Below are positions 1-5,614 of a stretch of DNA of 13,714 bases, in pieces. A model generated the notes under the pieces. The model was given only the letters and a program-made list of their open reading frames with translations, did not search any database and was not told the origin of the DNA. Both the position numbers and the translations under genes were made by a program. The stretch covers positions 1 through 13,714 of the forward strand of contig JAHZFL010000025.1 in assembly GCA_019421345.1 (NCBI GenBank), written 5' to 3'. How positions within the stretch are numbered: the first letter of the stretch is position 1; the number at the start of each line of letters is the position of its first letter. The DNA is from Roseburia sp. (GTDB lineage Bacteria > Bacillota > Clostridia > Lachnospirales > Lachnospiraceae).

Positions 1-55
1 GTAGAGCACTTGACTTTTAATCAAGTTGTCCGGGGTTCGAATCCCCGATGCCTCA
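1..55 (+). tRNA. tRNA-Lys(UUU), 5' end cut off by window
   Basis: The anticodon arm is CTTGA-CTTTTAA-TCAAG, which places TTT at the anticodon (lysine). The T arm CGGGG-TTCGAAT-CCCCG is perfect. It is followed by the 3' acceptor strand ATGCCTC and discriminator A at 55. CCA is not encoded. The first roughly 20 nt (5' acceptor strand and part of the D arm) lie before the window. Confidence 0.95.
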
Positions 56-59
56 CTAT

Positions 60-93
60 AAAAAATGCTGCACGAAAGTGTGGTATTTTTTTA
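60..93 (+). terminator. Rho-independent terminator of tRNA-Lys
   Basis: A fully paired 14-bp stem, allowing G-U pairs, runs 60-73 against 78-91 around a GAAA tetraloop. The distal side is a T run, so the hairpin ends in an A-tract/T-tract. It starts 5 nt after the tRNA, as expected for a tRNA operon end. Confidence 0.85.
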
Positions 94-180
94 TAGGAGA
101 AGTTATTTGGGCAGTTGATGAAGCGGAGAGGAAAAATGTCGATTGCCAAGCAACGTATTATATACGCTAGAGGAGGGGAA

Positions 181-498
181 ATGTCAACGACGAAGGAATT
201 TCATGATTACATTGTAGAATGGCTGCAAAAGGCAGGAGAGGTCAGCACCAGAAGGATGATGGGCGAGTATTGCGTGTATTATAAGGGAAAGCTGATCGGG
301 GACATCTGTGATAACCGCTTGTTTTTCAAGCCGACAGAAGCGGTATTGCGGCTGCTGCCTGGGGCAGAGCGCGGTTATCCGTATGAAGGCTCAAAAACCT
401 TGATGGTGGTTGTGGATGAAGTGGAAAATACAGAGCTTATGGGGAGGGTGCTTGATCAAATGTACGAGGAATTGCCAATTGTGAAAAAGAGAAAATAG
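181..498 (+). CDS. TfoX/Sxy N-terminal domain family protein
   Basis: The 105-residue protein consists of essentially one TfoX-N domain. The marker is the segment around residues 25-51, with MMGEY, then YYKGKLIG and the RLFFKPT core. In proteobacteria TfoX/Sxy regulates competence, but stand-alone TfoX-N proteins of about 100 residues are widespread in Firmicutes and their role is not established, so no competence function is claimed. An upstream in-frame ATG at 115 gives a 127-residue version. I chose 181 because AGAGGAGGGG sits just before it at the right distance and domain homology starts there. It lies downstream of the tRNA-Lys terminator. I could not identify a convincing promoter in 94-170. 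It is convergent with the MerR gene. Confidence 0.85.
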   Translation: MSTTKEFHDYIVEWLQKAGEVSTRRMMGEYCVYYKGKLIGDICDNRLFFKPTEAVLRLLPGAERGYPYEGSKTLMVVVDEVENTELMGRVLDQMYEELPIVKKRK

Positions 499-545
499 GA
501 TACAAGAAAATGAGGTGATGATGTTTTCCGGGAGATTTGCTGTGG

Positions 546-579
546 AACGGCGGGAGCGGCTGCTTTGAGCCGCCCCGTT
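546..579. terminator. Possible shared terminator between convergent genes
   Basis: AACGG at 546-550 pairs with CCGTT at 575-579, and GCGGCT at 556-561 pairs with AGCCGC at 568-573, with a small internal loop. It lies between the stop codons of two convergent genes. Neither strand has a strong T run directly after the stem, so termination efficiency is uncertain. Confidence 0.45.
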
Positions 580-589
580 GCTTGTTGCG

Positions 590-1462
590 TTATTTTTCTT
601 TATGCTTCAAATAATAGCGAAGCGCTTGTGTGATATAAGCGGAAGCGCCTGCTCCGTATTTGGTATCAGTGACTGCTGTGATGTAATCGCTGGAATATGC
701 GTCAATGACGACATCGAGGGATGGCATTCCGAGAGAAAATGCGGATGTTTTTGTGATCAGCAGATCAATTTTACGAACGATTTCCTGTATTTCGGGACAA
801 GAAACGGCTTTTGATAGATCGGCGGTTAATTGTGCATACAGCAGATCACTCTGCACGCCGATTTCCTTTATATCTTCATTGCACGCCGCCTCCATCAGTT
901 CAGAAAAGTGTTCCAGATTGTATTTCATGGCATCGGTATATGCCTCTATACTACCGAACTGTGAGATGGCAAGCTTTGCGACCTTGGCGCTGTCCTCCTT
1001 GATTTTTTGGATAAACAGATCAAAATTTTCTGTGCTTCCCCAATGCCGGATGACTTGAGCAGCGTTTGTGCATTTAAAGTCCTCCAATGCATGGATATAA
1101 TCAGACAAATCAAATTCCTGAAAGCTCATACAGGATTCCCCTTTCGCTAAGCGGTCAAGAAGCGCGATCAACCGATCCATTCGGTTTCGCTTTAGCAGGA
1201 GCAGTTCCTTTTGTTTTTGAAATACCGAAATCCTGTCAAAATCAGATTTTTGCAGGATTTCGGAAATTTCTTTCAGGCGAAAGCCTAGTTCCTTAAAAAA
1301 TAAAATCTGCTGAAGGGTTTGTAGATTTCCCTCGTCGTATAAACGGTAGCCGGCAGATGTCACTTCTGCAGGCTTCAGCAGATTGATCTCATCATAGTAT
1401 TGCAGGGTACGCGTGCTGATGCCAGTCAGCTCTGCAACTTGACTGATTGTTTTTCGTTCCAT
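590..1462 (-). CDS. MerR-family regulator with TipAS ligand-binding domain
   Basis: The 290-residue protein starts with a MerR winged helix (residues about 1-75), with TISQVAELTGISTRTLQYYD and the GYRLYDE wing. A long dimerisation helix covers about 76-115. The C-terminal part (about 115-285) matches the TipAS layout: an all-helical domain opening after MSFQEFD and ending with the conserved YGAGASAYITQALRYY stretch. TipAS domains bind thiopeptide and other cyclic peptide antibiotics, and MerR proteins then twist an over-long promoter spacer into an active form. The ligand here is unknown. The start is set by AAAGGAGG 8 nt upstream of ATG. Its only recognisable target in the window is its own promoter (see 1545-1575), so it is probably autoregulated. 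No adjacent efflux pump is present. Confidence 0.93.
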   Translation of the reverse strand: MERKTISQVAELTGISTRTLQYYDEINLLKPAEVTSAGYRLYDEGNLQTLQQILFFKELGFRLKEISEILQKSDFDRISVFQKQKELLLLKRNRMDRLIALLDRLAKGESCMSFQEFDLSDYIHALEDFKCTNAAQVIRHWGSTENFDLFIQKIKEDSAKVAKLAISQFGSIEAYTDAMKYNLEHFSELMEAACNEDIKEIGVQSDLLYAQLTADLSKAVSCPEIQEIVRKIDLLITKTSAFSLGMPSLDVVIDAYSSDYITAVTDTKYGAGASAYITQALRYYLKHKEK

Positions 1463-1544
1463 TTTTCGCAGCCTCCTTTTGTTTGGTGGAAGAATATACA
1501 GTACAAAAATTGCCGGGGAATAGTTCTGCAGCTTCCTTGATCAT

Positions 1545-1575
1545 AGAATACAGCATCACGTTACGTTGGAGTCAA
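1545..1575 (-). promoter_or_regulatory. MerR-type promoter/operator with 19-bp spacer
   Basis: On the minus strand, TTGACT (1570-1575) and TATTCT (1545-1550) are separated by exactly 19 bp. That is the over-long spacing typical of MerR-activated promoters. The spacer holds an imperfect dyad around CCAACGT and ACGTGATG. Transcription would start near 1538, about 75 nt upstream of the MerR start codon. This is the expected binding site of the regulator itself. Confidence 0.8.
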
Positions 1576-1604
1576 TATTTTTTGAAAAAAATTTAAATTT
1601 TTGC

Positions 1605-1633
1605 TGGACAATCATAAAAAGATGTGGTAGTAT
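1605..1633 (+). promoter_or_regulatory. Promoter of tRNA-Pro
   Basis: TGGACA at 1605-1610 is a 5/6 match to the -35 box. TAGTAT at 1628-1633 is a 4/6 match to the -10 box, with a 17-bp spacer. AT-rich DNA lies upstream. The predicted start near 1640 is about 32 nt before the mature tRNA. Confidence 0.65.
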
Positions 1634-1671
1634 AAATGAGCACGATTTGAGAAACATTTATGAACACATAA

Positions 1672-1745
1672 CGATGCGTGGCTCAGCTTGGTAGAGCGCT
1701 GCGTTCGGGACGCAGAGGTCGCAGGTTCAAATCCTGTCGCATCGA
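1672..1745 (+). tRNA. tRNA-Pro(CGG)
   Basis: The cloverleaf is complete. Acceptor CGATGCG pairs perfectly with CGCATCG, the D arm is GCTC...GAGC, the anticodon arm is CTGCG-TTCGGGA-CGCAG with anticodon CGG (reads CCG), and the T arm is GCAGG-TTCAAAT-CCTGT. CCA is not encoded. A diverged copy of its 3' half and terminator lies at 2214-2300. Confidence 0.96.
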
Positions 1746-1797
1746 CTTTCAGCGAAGAAACCGCTAATCTTTGGAAAATCAAGGGTTAGCGGTTTTT
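1711..1797 (+). repeat. Direct repeat copy A: 3' half of tRNA-Pro plus terminator
   Basis: It runs from the 3' strand of the anticodon stem through the terminator T run. It aligns without gaps to 2214-2300, with 76 of 87 positions identical by my count; the first 21 bases are identical. This copy belongs to the functional tRNA gene. Confidence 0.9.
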
Positions 1798-1798
1798 T
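1758..1798 (+). terminator. Rho-independent terminator of tRNA-Pro
   Basis: AACCGCTAATCTTTG pairs with CAAGGGTTAGCGGTT (15 bp including G-U pairs) around a short A-rich loop and runs into six T residues. It starts 13 nt after the tRNA. Confidence 0.92.
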
Positions 1799-1863
1799 GT
1801 GTCATATAGACGGTGTAAAGTTTTCATGGGAGATATTTGGATTACATATTAGGGTGAAAAATA

Positions 1864-1892
1864 TTGTAATGAGGCGGCAGATGTGTTAAAGT
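1864..1892 (+). promoter_or_regulatory. Candidate promoter of the small toxin gene
   Basis: TTGTAA at 1864-1869 and TAAAGT at 1887-1892 each match consensus at 4 of 6 positions, with a 17-bp spacer. Transcription would start near 1899, giving a leader of about 60 nt before the GTG start. Confidence 0.45.
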
Positions 1893-1958
1893 AGGCAGGG
1901 AACAATCGCAATATAGGGTGTGTTGACCTTCATTCAAAAAGGAATGGAGGTGGTGCTT

Positions 1959-2048
1959 GTGAAAAACCATTTTGATTTTAAAGACATGATGACCTTTGGT
2001 ATGTTCATGCTGGCACTGCTTACATTCGTATTTACGTTTTGTAAGTAG
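1959..2048 (+). CDS. Hol-Tox-like small membrane peptide, candidate type I toxin
   Basis: The 29-residue ORF starts with GTG, 8 nt behind a strong GGAGG (1946-1950). It has a charged N-terminus (KNHFDFKD), a single hydrophobic helix (about residues 11-27, MTFGMFMLALLTFVFTF) and a terminal Lys. This size and pattern, especially the xMxTFGMFxLALLTF core, match the 'putative holin-like toxin' family of Firmicutes, short peptides thought to depolarise the membrane. The setting supports it: a bidirectional terminator 16 nt after the stop codon and a convergent antisense promoter behind that. An in-frame ATG at 1944 would add five residues but would place the Shine-Dalgarno inside the gene. The assignment rests on recalled family features and toxicity is not shown. 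Confidence 0.75.
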   Translation: MKNHFDFKDMMTFGMFMLALLTFVFTFCK

Positions 2049-2057
2049 CGATACATA

Positions 2058-2143
2058 GCAAAAACCACCCGAATACTTTGACCAGTACGGGTGGTATTTT
2101 ACTTCCTATTTTGGTCAACCACTGTGTGGGCGGTTGTTCCTCT
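2058..2143 (-). ncRNA. Predicted antisense antitoxin RNA (type I)
   Basis: A minus-strand transcript from the promoter at 2150-2178 would start near 2143, contain a hairpin from CAACC/GGTTG (2116-2120 and 2132-2136) and stop at the shared terminator near 2058, giving about 85 nt. Its 3' part overlaps the 3' untranslated region of the toxin mRNA. This is the usual arrangement of type I toxin-antitoxin pairs. Transcription is predicted from promoter and terminator signals only. Confidence 0.65.
2064..2101. terminator. Bidirectional terminator of toxin mRNA and antisense RNA
   Basis: ACCACCCG (2064-2071) pairs with CGGGTGGT (2088-2095), and inside it TACT (2074-2077) pairs with AGTA (2084-2087) around TTGACC. 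An A run flanks the left side (2060-2063) and TTTT the right (2097-2100), so the hairpin has a T tract on either strand. Confidence 0.88.
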
Positions 2144-2149
2144 AATAAC

Positions 2150-2178
2150 AATATAGCATTTCTTAAGGTATTTGTAAA
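2150..2178 (-). promoter_or_regulatory. Promoter of the antisense RNA
   Basis: On the minus strand, TTTACA (2173-2178) and TATATT (2150-2155) each match consensus at 5 of 6 positions, with exactly 17 bp between them. This is clearly stronger than the toxin promoter candidate, as expected when the antitoxin RNA must be in excess. Confidence 0.78.
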
Positions 2179-2213
2179 CTATTTTTCTTTTATAAGTTTG
2201 GGAATCTGTTGCC

Positions 2214-2300
2214 CGCAGAGGTCGCAGGTTCAAAGTCTATCGCATGGACTTGCGGTGAAGAAACCGTTAATCTTTGAGGAATCAAGGGTTAGCGGTTTTT
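2214..2300 (+). repeat. Direct repeat copy B: decayed tRNA-Pro 3' fragment with terminator
   Basis: This is an ungapped copy of 1711-1797, offset 503 bp, with 76 of 87 positions identical. It lacks the 5' half of the tRNA, and its T stem and acceptor strand carry substitutions (GTCTA for TCCTG, GG for CG), so it cannot be a working tRNA. The terminator hairpin is still pairable. The breakpoint in the anticodon stem is where tRNA-targeting integrases often recombine, so this may be an old attachment-site copy. A decayed tandem tRNA duplication is the alternative. Confidence 0.85.
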
Positions 2301-2800
2301 CTATATGGTTTTATAGAAGGAGAACCAATGCTGCTCCGGCACTTTGCCCAAGCGATAATGGCAGGTTTTCTTTTTCCGTGCAATCCTTTGGTATGATACG
2401 ATAAACGCTGTTTTTTTCGGTTTTGCCGGATAAATTGTCGAAGACTGTTTTCTAAGTATTTTTTGTATGGGCATTTTCTTGTGTCGAATTTATATGGCGC
2501 ATATTTCGCTGTATGCCGCTCATGGTGGAAGCGGTTGATCGAATGTAAATCGGGATGTTTAGTTAGTTTAGAAGAAAGGTCTTTGTTCCCGCAATGGCAG
2601 GATGTACGGATAAACTTTTCCTCAGCGTCACATTGTGCATTCTTTAACGTTTGAATCGCCTCCACGACAGCATTCATTTCTCCGCTTTCGAGAATGGAGA
2701 GCGCCATTGATATTTTATGAAAGAGATTTTGATACATTGTCTGGTACATTTCTTTTTCTGTCATATAGCTAAGGCGCGTATTTTCTGATATTTTTGGCAT
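2282..2800 (-). CDS. Hypothetical protein; conserved-looking N-terminus, atypical C-terminus
   Basis: The 172-residue ORF has AAAGGAAAC ahead of its ATG and a good promoter (2838-2866). Residues 1-67 look like a genuine small helical domain: the TEKEMYQTMYQN segment and an amphipathic helix ending in QCDAEEKFI resemble short Firmicute hypothetical proteins of about 65-80 residues that end around a similar C-terminal motif. The rest is basic, low in hydrophobic order and rich in H, K, R and S. It ends inside the tRNA-Pro-derived repeat, so the last residues are encoded by a former terminator. I suspect loss of the original stop or decay of the 3' end. No function is assigned. It is divergent from, and probably controlled by, the XRE regulator. 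Confidence 0.55.
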   Translation of the reverse strand: MPKISENTRLSYMTEKEMYQTMYQNLFHKISMALSILESGEMNAVVEAIQTLKNAQCDAEEKFIRTSCHCGNKDLSSKLTKHPDLHSINRFHHERHTAKYAPYKFDTRKCPYKKYLENSLRQFIRQNRKKQRLSYHTKGLHGKRKPAIIAWAKCRSSIGSPSIKPYRKTANP

Positions 2801-2818
2801 AGTAGTTTCCTTTCTTAG

Positions 2819-2838
2819 TTGCTTATAGATATAAGCAA
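2819..2838. promoter_or_regulatory. Operator 1: 20-bp perfect palindrome
   Basis: TTGCTTATA-GA-TATAAGCAA is a 9+2+9 inverted repeat. It lies directly downstream of the -10 box of the leftward promoter, over the predicted transcription start. A bound repressor there would block the gene at 2282-2800. It is the probable site of the adjacent XRE protein. Confidence 0.78.
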
Positions 2839-2866
2839 TTATAAACCTTTACATTGCTAAAATCAA
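2838..2866 (-). promoter_or_regulatory. Promoter of the leftward hypothetical gene
   Basis: On the minus strand, TTGATT (2861-2866) and a perfect TATAAT (2838-2843) are separated by 17 bp. The two operator palindromes flank it on both sides. Confidence 0.8.
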
Positions 2867-2871
2867 GTTAT

Positions 2872-2891
2872 TAGCTTACAAGTATAAGCAA
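2872..2891. promoter_or_regulatory. Operator 2: imperfect copy of the palindrome
   Basis: TAGCTTACA-AG-TATAAGCAA keeps the right half-site perfectly and 7 of 9 bases of the left half-site. It lies 18 nt before the XRE start codon and close to its ribosome binding site, so it could mediate autoregulation. I found no convincing rightward -10/-35 pair. Confidence 0.72.
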
Positions 2892-2908
2892 TATGGAGGT
2901 GCATAAGG

Positions 2909-3151
2909 GTGAAACTATTATGCGATAATATCTTTGGAGAAAACCTGAGACGTATACGTTTGTCTTGTAATCTCTCACAGGAGCAGACAGTTGCCAAGCT
3001 GCAATTATTGGGTTCGCCGCTAAGCAGAAGTACCTACTCTTTGATCGAGCTTGGCAGAGGTAATATTTACATCAGTGATTTAGTGGGATTGCAGCAGATT
3101 TTCGGGGTAGATTATGCAGAGTTTTTCAAGGGTATTTCAACGGACCGTTAA
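2909..3151 (+). CDS. Small XRE-family HTH transcriptional regulator
   Basis: The 80-residue protein is one Cro/CI-type helix-turn-helix domain. FGENLRRIRLSCNLSQEQTVAKLQ holds helices 1-2, SRSTYSLIELGR holds the recognition helix, and helices 4-5 follow to the end. It has no ligand or protease domain. It starts with GTG, 9 nt behind GGAGG (2895-2899). It is divergent from a hypothetical gene with two palindromic operators in between, a phage-repressor-like layout. It likely represses both promoters. This stand-alone form is common on mobile or remnant elements in Lachnospiraceae. Confidence 0.88.
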   Translation: MKLLCDNIFGENLRRIRLSCNLSQEQTVAKLQLLGSPLSRSTYSLIELGRGNIYISDLVGLQQIFGVDYAEFFKGISTDR

Positions 3152-3169
3152 GACTTAAATTTCTTTTCT

Positions 3170-3193
3170 GACCGTTCCGGTCGCGTTATTTTT
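3170..3193 (+). terminator. Weak terminator after XRE gene
   Basis: GACCG-TTC-CGGTC (3170-3182) forms a short 5-bp hairpin followed by GCGTTATTTTT. The stem is short and the T run is offset, so it may be partial. Confidence 0.45.
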
Positions 3194-3210
3194 CCGTTAT
3201 TTTGGATGTG

Positions 3211-3241
3211 GGGACAGCGGAGAGGTCCCAAGGAGGCTTGG
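3211..3241 (+). other. Overlapping mutually exclusive stem-loops, intergenic
   Basis: GGGAC (3211-3215) can pair with GTCCC (3225-3229), and CCAAG (3228-3232) can pair with CTTGG (3237-3241). The two stems share two bases, so only one can form. The remainder of 3194-3386 shows no coding ORF I would support. The pyrF promoter lies downstream, so this matters only for readthrough from the XRE gene. Confidence 0.3.
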
Positions 3242-3386
3242 AATCGTATGTGTGGCGGAATGCGTGAAGATATGTGAGTAGCCTGTCGTGCGAAAGGAAG
3301 CGAAGCGTGAGGTATATCGGCGATATTTTAGGAATAAGCCGATGGACACAGAGAAGTTTAGACGACGTATATTTCGGGGGAAACGC

Positions 3387-3415
3387 TTGCAAAACAATAA
3401 GACTGTGTGTATAAT
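3387..3415 (+). promoter_or_regulatory. Promoter of pyrF operon
   Basis: TTGCAA at 3387-3392 and a perfect TATAAT at 3410-3415 have a 17-bp spacer. The start near 3422 gives a leader of about 25 nt containing the AAGGGAGGA ribosome binding site. That is too short for a pyrimidine attenuator. Confidence 0.88.
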
Positions 3416-3447
3416 GGCTATCAGAATTTACGGTAAGGGAGGATGCT

Positions 3448-4146
3448 ATGGGAAAGGATGTTATCATTGCGTGTGACTTTAACAGCAAGGAGGAGGTCAT
3501 CGCTTTTTTAGGGAAATTTAGGGAGGAGAAGCCGTTTGTTAAGATCGGAATGGAGCTTTTCTATGCGGAGGGTCCGCAGATCGTGCGCGCGATCAAGGAT
3601 ATGGGGCATAAGGTTTTTCTTGATCTAAAGCTTCATGATATTCCAAATACGGTAAAGAAGGCAATGGCGGTGCTCTCCGGCCTGGAGGTTGACATGTGCA
3701 ATGTGCATGCCGCAGGCACAAGAGCGATGATGGAGGCGGCGCTTGAGGGGCTTACGAGAGTGGATGGAACAAGACCGCTTTTGATCGCGGTGACGCAGCT
3801 TACCTCCACGGCGGAGGAGACGATGCAGAAGGAGCTTTTCATCGATCATCCGATGGAGGAGACGGTAATGCACTATGCGAAAAATACAATGGAGGCAGGC
3901 TTGGACGGCGTGGTATGTTCTCCGTTGGAGGCGGGAGCCGTGCATAAGCTTTGCGGAGAACGATTTCTGACGATTACACCGGGCGTGCGGTTTGCCGATG
4001 GTGACGTGGGGGATCAAAAGCGTGTCACAACTCCGGCGAGGGCGAGAGAGCTTGGCTCGGATTATATTGTTGTCGGAAGACCCATCACACAGGCACAGGA
4101 CCCGGTAGCCGCATACCGCAGATGTGTAGAAGAATTCGTAGGTTAA
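3448..4146 (+). CDS. pyrF: Orotidine-5'-phosphate decarboxylase (type 1)
   Basis: It catalyses OMP to UMP plus CO2, the last step of de novo UMP synthesis, in the cytoplasm. The 232 residues are the usual length for the bacterial type 1 TIM barrel. The signature DLKLHDIPNT provides D59, K61 and D64. Together with D10 (ACDF) and K32 (VKIG), these match the catalytic and binding set of the Bacillus enzyme. The phosphate-binding end is seen in ITPGVR and IVVGRPIT. The start follows a good AAGGGAGGA site. No other pyr gene is adjacent; instead a membrane permease follows 4 nt after the stop, so the pair is co-transcribed. Confidence 0.97.
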   Translation: MGKDVIIACDFNSKEEVIAFLGKFREEKPFVKIGMELFYAEGPQIVRAIKDMGHKVFLDLKLHDIPNTVKKAMAVLSGLEVDMCNVHAAGTRAMMEAALEGLTRVDGTRPLLIAVTQLTSTAEETMQKELFIDHPMEETVMHYAKNTMEAGLDGVVCSPLEAGAVHKLCGERFLTITPGVRFADGDVGDQKRVTTPARARELGSDYIVVGRPITQAQDPVAAYRRCVEEFVG

Positions 4147-4150
4147 ATAT

Positions 4151-5308
4151 ATGGAAATATCAAGAGAAACGAAAAAGCATTTGATGCAGATCATTGCCTT
4201 TGCAATTTTACTGTATTGTGGAATTGAGCATCTGGATATTGTGATTGCCGTATTCCGGTTTGCACTTGGGATCGTTATGCCATTTGTGATCGGAGGCATT
4301 ATCGCGTTCATCCTGAATGTTCCGATGAAAAGAATCGAAAAGCATTTGTTTGTAAAAAATCAAAAGGGCGAGAAGTTCCGCAGACCTCTTGCTTATCTGT
4401 TGACGCTGCTGTGCGTGATCGGCGTGTTTATGCTGGCGTCGATGGTGATTGCGCCAGAGCTTGGAAATACGGCTTCGATGCTGATGGAGCAGATTCCGGT
4501 TGCCTTCCGGCGGGCGCAGCGGTGGCTGGCGGAACTGCCGGAGCAATGGCCGGCGCTAGCGCCGGCGATCGAGGAGCTTAATATTGACTGGTCGGCGATT
4601 TCTTCTTGGGCGGTTAAAGTGGTGCAGGGAATTGCCTCCGGCGTAGTCAGCTCAGGCATGGGACTTTTCAGCGGCGTGGTCAGCGGCGTGACGACCTTTA
4701 TCATCAGCTTTACATTTTCTATTTATGTATTGTTCCAGAAGGAAAAGCTGGCAGGGCAGGCAAGGCAGGTGCTGTATGCGGTCTTTTCGAAGCGTTTTAC
4801 AGAGAAGTCACTTGAGATTGCAAAGCTTTCCAATCAGATTTTTTCAAGCTTTTTATCCGGTCAGTGCATGGAGGCAGTGATTTTGGGAACAATGTTTTTT
4901 ATTGCAATGTCAATTTTTGGAATGCCGTATGCCATGATGACGGGAATCGTCATTGCAATCACCGCTCTCATCCCGATTTTTGGAGCGTTTATCGGCTGTG
5001 TGCTGGGGATGTTTTTGATCGCGATGGTAAATCCGATGCAGGCGGTGTGGTTTTTGATCCTGTTTTTGGTGCTGCAGCAGGTGGAGGGAAACCTCATTTA
5101 TCCGCATGTGGTTGGAGGGTCGATCGGACTGCCGTCCATATGGGTGCTTGTGGCGGTGACGCTTGGAGGAAAATTGTTCGGCATTGCAGGAATCCTGTTT
5201 TTTATTCCGTTGTGCTCGGTGCTCTATGCCCTGTTCCGTTCGTTTGTTAAGAAACGTCTGGCGGAGCGGAGCGTGCCGCGGGAGAAATGGCAGAAGCCGG
5301 AAAATTAA
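4151..5308 (+). CDS. AI-2E/PerM-family multispanning membrane protein
   Basis: The 385-residue protein has hydrophobic segments near 13-33, 38-56, 80-102, 178-196, 240-255, 262-293 and 298-310, plus a final block at 328-365. Family hallmarks are IYVLFQKEKL (191-200), ALIPIFGAFIG (272-282) and the long QQVEGNLIYPHVVGG block (309-323) before IGLPSIWVLVAV. The family name comes from E. coli TqsA, which affects autoinducer-2 export; other members are Na+/H+ antiporter-like or of unknown role, so the substrate is not assigned. It starts 4 nt after pyrF without a clear ribosome binding site, which suggests translational coupling. Confidence 0.9.
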   Translation: MEISRETKKHLMQIIAFAILLYCGIEHLDIVIAVFRFALGIVMPFVIGGIIAFILNVPMKRIEKHLFVKNQKGEKFRRPLAYLLTLLCVIGVFMLASMVIAPELGNTASMLMEQIPVAFRRAQRWLAELPEQWPALAPAIEELNIDWSAISSWAVKVVQGIASGVVSSGMGLFSGVVSGVTTFIISFTFSIYVLFQKEKLAGQARQVLYAVFSKRFTEKSLEIAKLSNQIFSSFLSGQCMEAVILGTMFFIAMSIFGMPYAMMTGIVIAITALIPIFGAFIGCVLGMFLIAMVNPMQAVWFLILFLVLQQVEGNLIYPHVVGGSIGLPSIWVLVAVTLGGKLFGIAGILFFIPLCSVLYALFRSFVKKRLAERSVPREKWQKPEN

Positions 5309-5323
5309 TAAGAAATCAGAAAA

Positions 5324-5353
5324 CCCGCGGCATCTGCCGCGGGATAATTGTTT
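5324..5353 (+). terminator. Terminator after the permease gene
   Basis: CCCGCGGC (5324-5331) pairs perfectly with GCCGCGGG (5336-5343) around ATCT. The tail ATAATTGTTT is T-rich but interrupted. The very stable stem 15 nt after the stop codon supports termination. Confidence 0.75.
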
Positions 5354-5442
5354 GTCGGAACTGACAGAACCCCAATGAAAATCGAAACTCAACAGCTCCT
5401 TGTTTGATGTTACTTATGATAAAGGAAAAATGTGTCAGAATC

Positions 5443-5472
5443 TTGACGGGAATCGAAAGAATGTCTTAATAT
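5443..5472 (+). promoter_or_regulatory. Possible upstream promoter of the acetyltransferase operon
   Basis: TTGACG (5443-5448) is a 5/6 -35 match. TAATAT (5467-5472) is a 4/6 -10 match, with an 18-bp spacer. It would give a transcript of about 90 nt up to the hairpin at 5528-5571. Confidence 0.4.
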
Positions 5473-5517
5473 GGTGTAAGAAAATTCTAAAGTTGGGTGG
5501 CGGGGGATACCGGACTG

Positions 5518-5526
5518 TGTTATAAT
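5518..5526 (+). promoter_or_regulatory. Extended -10 promoter of acetyltransferase operon
   Basis: TGT-TATAAT at 5518-5526 is an extended -10 element with a perfect -10 box. No good -35 lies at normal spacing, which fits the extended -10 class. Transcription would start near 5533, about 80 nt before the GNAT start codon. Confidence 0.65.
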
Positions 5527-5527
5527 G

Positions 5528-5571
5528 AAGAAAAAGCCAAAGCGGTCGGTTGCTGAAGGCTTTTCTTTTTT
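5528..5571 (+). terminator. Terminator-like hairpin in the leader of the GNAT operon
   Basis: AAAAGCC (5532-5538) pairs with GGCTTTT (5558-5564), and weaker pairing extends outward. The loop contains AGC/GCT. CTTTTTT follows directly. It lies between the -10 element and the first gene, so it is either a leader attenuator or the end of a short RNA from the promoter at 5443. An upstream reading frame from 5525 through this region is not convincing. Confidence 0.55.
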
Positions 5572-5614
5572 AATAGCGATATATTTGTACAATTTTATGC
5601 GGGAGAGAATAGAC

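Noticed and set aside
115..180. Longer N-terminus for the TfoX-domain protein from ATG at 115
   Set aside because: The added 22 residues show no homology, and the strong AGAGGAGGGG site fits ATG 181.
3625..4311. 228-residue minus-strand ORF across pyrF
   Set aside because: It lies antisense to a clear pyrF and its composition is that of a shadow frame.
5525..5614. GNAT protein starting at 5525
   Set aside because: The extra 30 residues are translated from a promoter and hairpin region; the domain and ribosome binding site begin at 5615.
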